DNA from: Oscillibacter sp. 1-3
Lineage (GTDB): Bacteria > Bacillota > Clostridia > Oscillospirales > Oscillospiraceae
Direction: 5' to 3'
NCBI RefSeq assembly: GCF_000403435.2
Contig: NZ_KE159703.1
Span: 799,033 to 863,032, forward strand
Length of the DNA stretch: 64,000 nucleotides
The translations under genes were made by a program, and so were the position numbers. The stretch's first letter is position 1. Each line of letters begins with the position of its first letter. Positions 61,956 to 64,000 of the stretch are shown piece by piece. A model generated the notes under the pieces. That model had not been told where the DNA came from and did not search any database. It saw nothing but the letters and a program-made list of their open reading frames with translations.

Positions 61956-64000
61956 ATGGGCGAGCTGAAACTGACGCCCCAGCAGAGGGCCGTGGTGGAG
62001 AACCGGGGCGGGAGCCTGCTGGTGTCCGCCGCCGCCGGCTCCGGCAAGACCAAGGTGCTGGTGGAGCGGCTGTTCCGCTATGTGACGGAGGAGCGCTGCA
62101 ATGTGGACGACTTCCTCATCATCACCTACACCAAGGCCGCGGCGGCGGAGCTGCGGAGCAAGATCGCCGCGGAGCTGACGAAGCGTCTGGCGGAGAACCC
62201 AGGGGACGGGCATCTGAAGCGTCAGCTCCTGCGGGTGTATCAGGCGGACATCAAGACCGTGGACGCCTTCTGCACGGCGCTGCTGCGGGAGAACACCCAC
62301 CTCCTGGCCCGGGAGGGGGACCGCCACGCCCTGACGCCGGATTTCCGGGTGCTGGACGAGAGCGACGCCGTTCTCCTCCGCCGGCGGGTGCTGAACCGGG
62401 CGCTGGAGCGGTTTTACGACGGGCTGACTCCCGGCGGGGAGCTCCTGGCGGACACCCTGGGGGCGGGGCGGGACGACTCCCGCCTTGCGGATCTGGTGCT
62501 GGAGGTCTACGGCAAGCTCCAGAGCCACGCCTACCCGGAGCGGTGGCTGGCGAAGAGCCGGGGGGCCTGGGCCGGCCTGGGAGCTGACTTTGACGGCACG
62601 CCCTACGCCGGGGAGCTGCTGGGCTTCGTCCGGCGGAAGGCCCTCCACTGGGCGGAGCTGCTGCGGCGCTCCGCGGCGCGGATTGAGGGGGACCCGGCTC
62701 TCTCCTCCGGCTACGGAGAGAAGTTCCTAGCCGCCGCCTGGGGCTTCCAGGCCCTGGGGGAGGCGGGGGCCTGGGAGGCGGCCCGCCGGGCGGCCCTGGA
62801 GATCGTTTTCCCCCGGCTGACCACGCCCAAAGGCCGCAGGGACGACCCGGAGGTGACCGCCCTGAAACAGGTCTGGGACGGCTGCAAGGCGGAGACGAAA
62901 AAACTTTTGGCCCTGCTGGATGTCAGCGGGGAGGAGGCCATGGAGGACCTGCGCTCCACAGCCCCGGCCATGGAGGCCCTGCTGTGCCTGACGGCGGACT
63001 TTGGCGAGGCGTACCGGACGGAGAAGCTGCGGCTGAACGCGGCGGATTTCTCAGACCAGGAGCATCTGGCCCTGGCGCTGCTGGTAGGGCCGGAGGGCGG
63101 CCCTACGGAGCTCGGGGAACAGATTGCGGGACGGTACCGGGAGATTCTGGTGGACGAGTACCAGGACACCAACGAGGTGCAGAACGCCATCTTCCGGGCC
63201 GTCTCCAGGGACGGGCAGAACCTCTTCACCGTGGGGGACGTGAAGCAGAGCATCTACCGCTTCCGTCTGGCAGACCCCACCATCTTCCTGGAGAAGTATG
63301 ACCGCTTCAAGCCCTGGGAGGAGGCGGAGGAGGGGGAGGAGCGGAAGATCCTCCTGTCCAGAAACTTTCGCTCCCGGCGGGAGATTCTGGACGCCGCCAA
63401 TTTCATCTTCGCCAACATCCTCTCCCCGGAGATGGGGGAGATGGCCTACGGGGAGGACGAGGCACTCCACTTCGGCGCGGCCTACTACCCGGAGCGGCGG
63501 GACTGTGAGACGGAGTTCCATCTGATCTCCGCCCATCAGCGGTCCGCGGCAAACGGCCGCCCGGTGAAAAAGCTGACGGCGGAGGCCCGGTTCATTGCCG
63601 GGCGCATCCGTGATCTGCTGGACGGGGAATACCCCGTCACCGAGGAGGACGGGACCTTCCGCCCCTGCCGGCCGGAGGACATCGTGATCCTCATGCGCTC
63701 CCCCGGCAGCCGCCTGGCCGCCTTTGCACAGGCCCTGGCGGAGCGGGACGTGCCCTGCTCCTTTGAGGAGAGCGAGGACTTTTTTGAGACCATGGAGGTC
63801 TCCGTCATGGTGGCCCTTTTGTCCCTGGTGGACAATCCCCGGCAGGACGTGCCGCTGATCGCCGTGCTGCGCTCGCCCCTCTTCGGCTTCACGGCGGACC
63901 GCCTGTCGGAGATCCGGGGCGCCAGCCGGGAGGGGGACTTCTACGACGCGGTGAAGGCCGCCGGCGGGGAGGACTGCGCCGCCTTTCTGGAGACCCTGGG
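61956..64000 (+). CDS. addA: ATP-dependent helicase/nuclease subunit A, 5' part
   Basis: A UvrD-like helicase with nuclease domain, cut by the right edge after 681 codons of an expected 1,200 or so. LTPQQRAVVENRGGSLLVSA and the Walker A AAGSGKTKVL stand at the N-terminus, then FLIITYTKAAAAELRSKIA (motif Ia), ILVDEYQDTNEVQNAIF (DEXX box), FTVGDVKQSIYRFRLADP (motif III) and LSRNFRSRREILDAANFIF (motif IV). AGAGGAGG precedes the ATG at 61956. It is transcribed with addB. The C-terminal nuclease domain is beyond the window. Confidence 0.95.
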   Translation, partial: MGELKLTPQQRAVVENRGGSLLVSAAAGSGKTKVLVERLFRYVTEERCNVDDFLIITYTKAAAAELRSKIAAELTKRLAENPGDGHLKRQLLRVYQADIKTVDAFCTALLRENTHLLAREGDRHALTPDFRVLDESDAVLLRRRVLNRALERFYDGLTPGGELLADTLGAGRDDSRLADLVLEVYGKLQSHAYPERWLAKSRGAWAGLGADFDGTPYAGELLGFVRRKALHWAELLRRSAARIEGDPALSSGYGEKFLAAAWGFQALGEAGAWEAARRAALEIVFPRLTTPKGRRDDPEVTALKQVWDGCKAETKKLLALLDVSGEEAMEDLRSTAPAMEALLCLTADFGEAYRTEKLRLNAADFSDQEHLALALLVGPEGGPTELGEQIAGRYREILVDEYQDTNEVQNAIFRAVSRDGQNLFTVGDVKQSIYRFRLADPTIFLEKYDRFKPWEEAEEGEERKILLSRNFRSRREILDAANFIFANILSPEMGEMAYGEDEALHFGAAYYPERRDCETEFHLISAHQRSAANGRPVKKLTAEARFIAGRIRDLLDGEYPVTEEDGTFRPCRPEDIVILMRSPGSRLAAFAQALAERDVPCSFEESEDFFETMEVSVMVALLSLVDNPRQDVPLIAVLRSPLFGFTADRLSEIRGASREGDFYDAVKAAGGEDCAAFLETL

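Overview
The window looks like chromosome of a high-GC gut Clostridia of the Oscillospiraceae type (Flavonifractor, Lawsonibacter or Oscillibacter relatives). The reasons are the GC-rich housekeeping genes, a WalKR-like two-component system, a T-box leader, AddAB in place of RecBCD, and clostridial families such as DUF3842, DUF815 and BlaI/BlaR1 pairs. The genus is inferred, not shown. I saw no rRNA, tRNA or CRISPR array.

Layout. (1) 1-4.5 kb: a minus-strand NUDIX hydrolase, response regulator and sensor kinase (cut by the left edge), then a plus-strand membrane protein and an EndoQ-like PHP nuclease. (2) 4.5-14.8 kb: branched-chain amino acid synthesis. ilvD and ilvC are on the minus strand. 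leuA-leuC-leuD-leuB form a tight plus-strand operon behind a T-box. ilvC is instead preceded by a promoter, a small ORF whose peptide is packed with Leu/Ile/Val, and an intrinsic terminator, which reads as classical peptide-coupled attenuation. (3) 14.8-25 kb: a DUF262/DUF1524 protein of GmrSD type, a flotillin-like protein, a BlaI/BlaR1 regulatory pair, an ECF transporter S component, a DUF3842 protein, a P-loop kinase fusion and an orphan phage-tail-like gene. (4) 25.2-56.9 kb: a lower-GC surface-glycan island. (5) 56.9-58.6 kb: debris including a TraX pseudogene, a perfect 65-bp tandem duplication and a 22-bp palindrome. (6) 58.6 kb to the right edge: addB and the start of addA.

The glycan island joins two nucleotide-sugar pathways. 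A Wlb/Wbp-type set (dehydrogenase, WlbA-like oxidoreductase, aminotransferase, acetyltransferase) should make UDP-2,3-diacetamido-2,3-dideoxy-glucuronic acid. A complete Leg set (legC, legB, ptmE, legH, legI, legG, legF) should make CMP-N,N'-diacetyllegionaminic acid by the GDP-linked route. A PglC-like priming transferase, glycosyltransferases, two O-antigen ligase/polymerase-like proteins, a MurJ/Wzx-like flippase, an MBOAT/SGNH acylation pair and a PglF/CapD-type 4,6-dehydratase complete it. Decayed PglD-, PglE- and WbqC-like genes show past remodelling.

The main structural discovery is a family of about 160-bp inverted-repeat elements (MITE-like; ends GGCC(T/A)TGTTTGAAAAA; TA at both borders). 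There are four full-length copies with conserved interiors, one full-length variant, one internally deleted copy and several fragments. They sit at nearly every module boundary of the island and inside the BlaI/BlaR1 locus. Because the border reads TAGGCC, several genes end in a TAG codon supplied by the element edge. An IS5-family transposase remnant whose left end carries the same interior sequence is a candidate relative.
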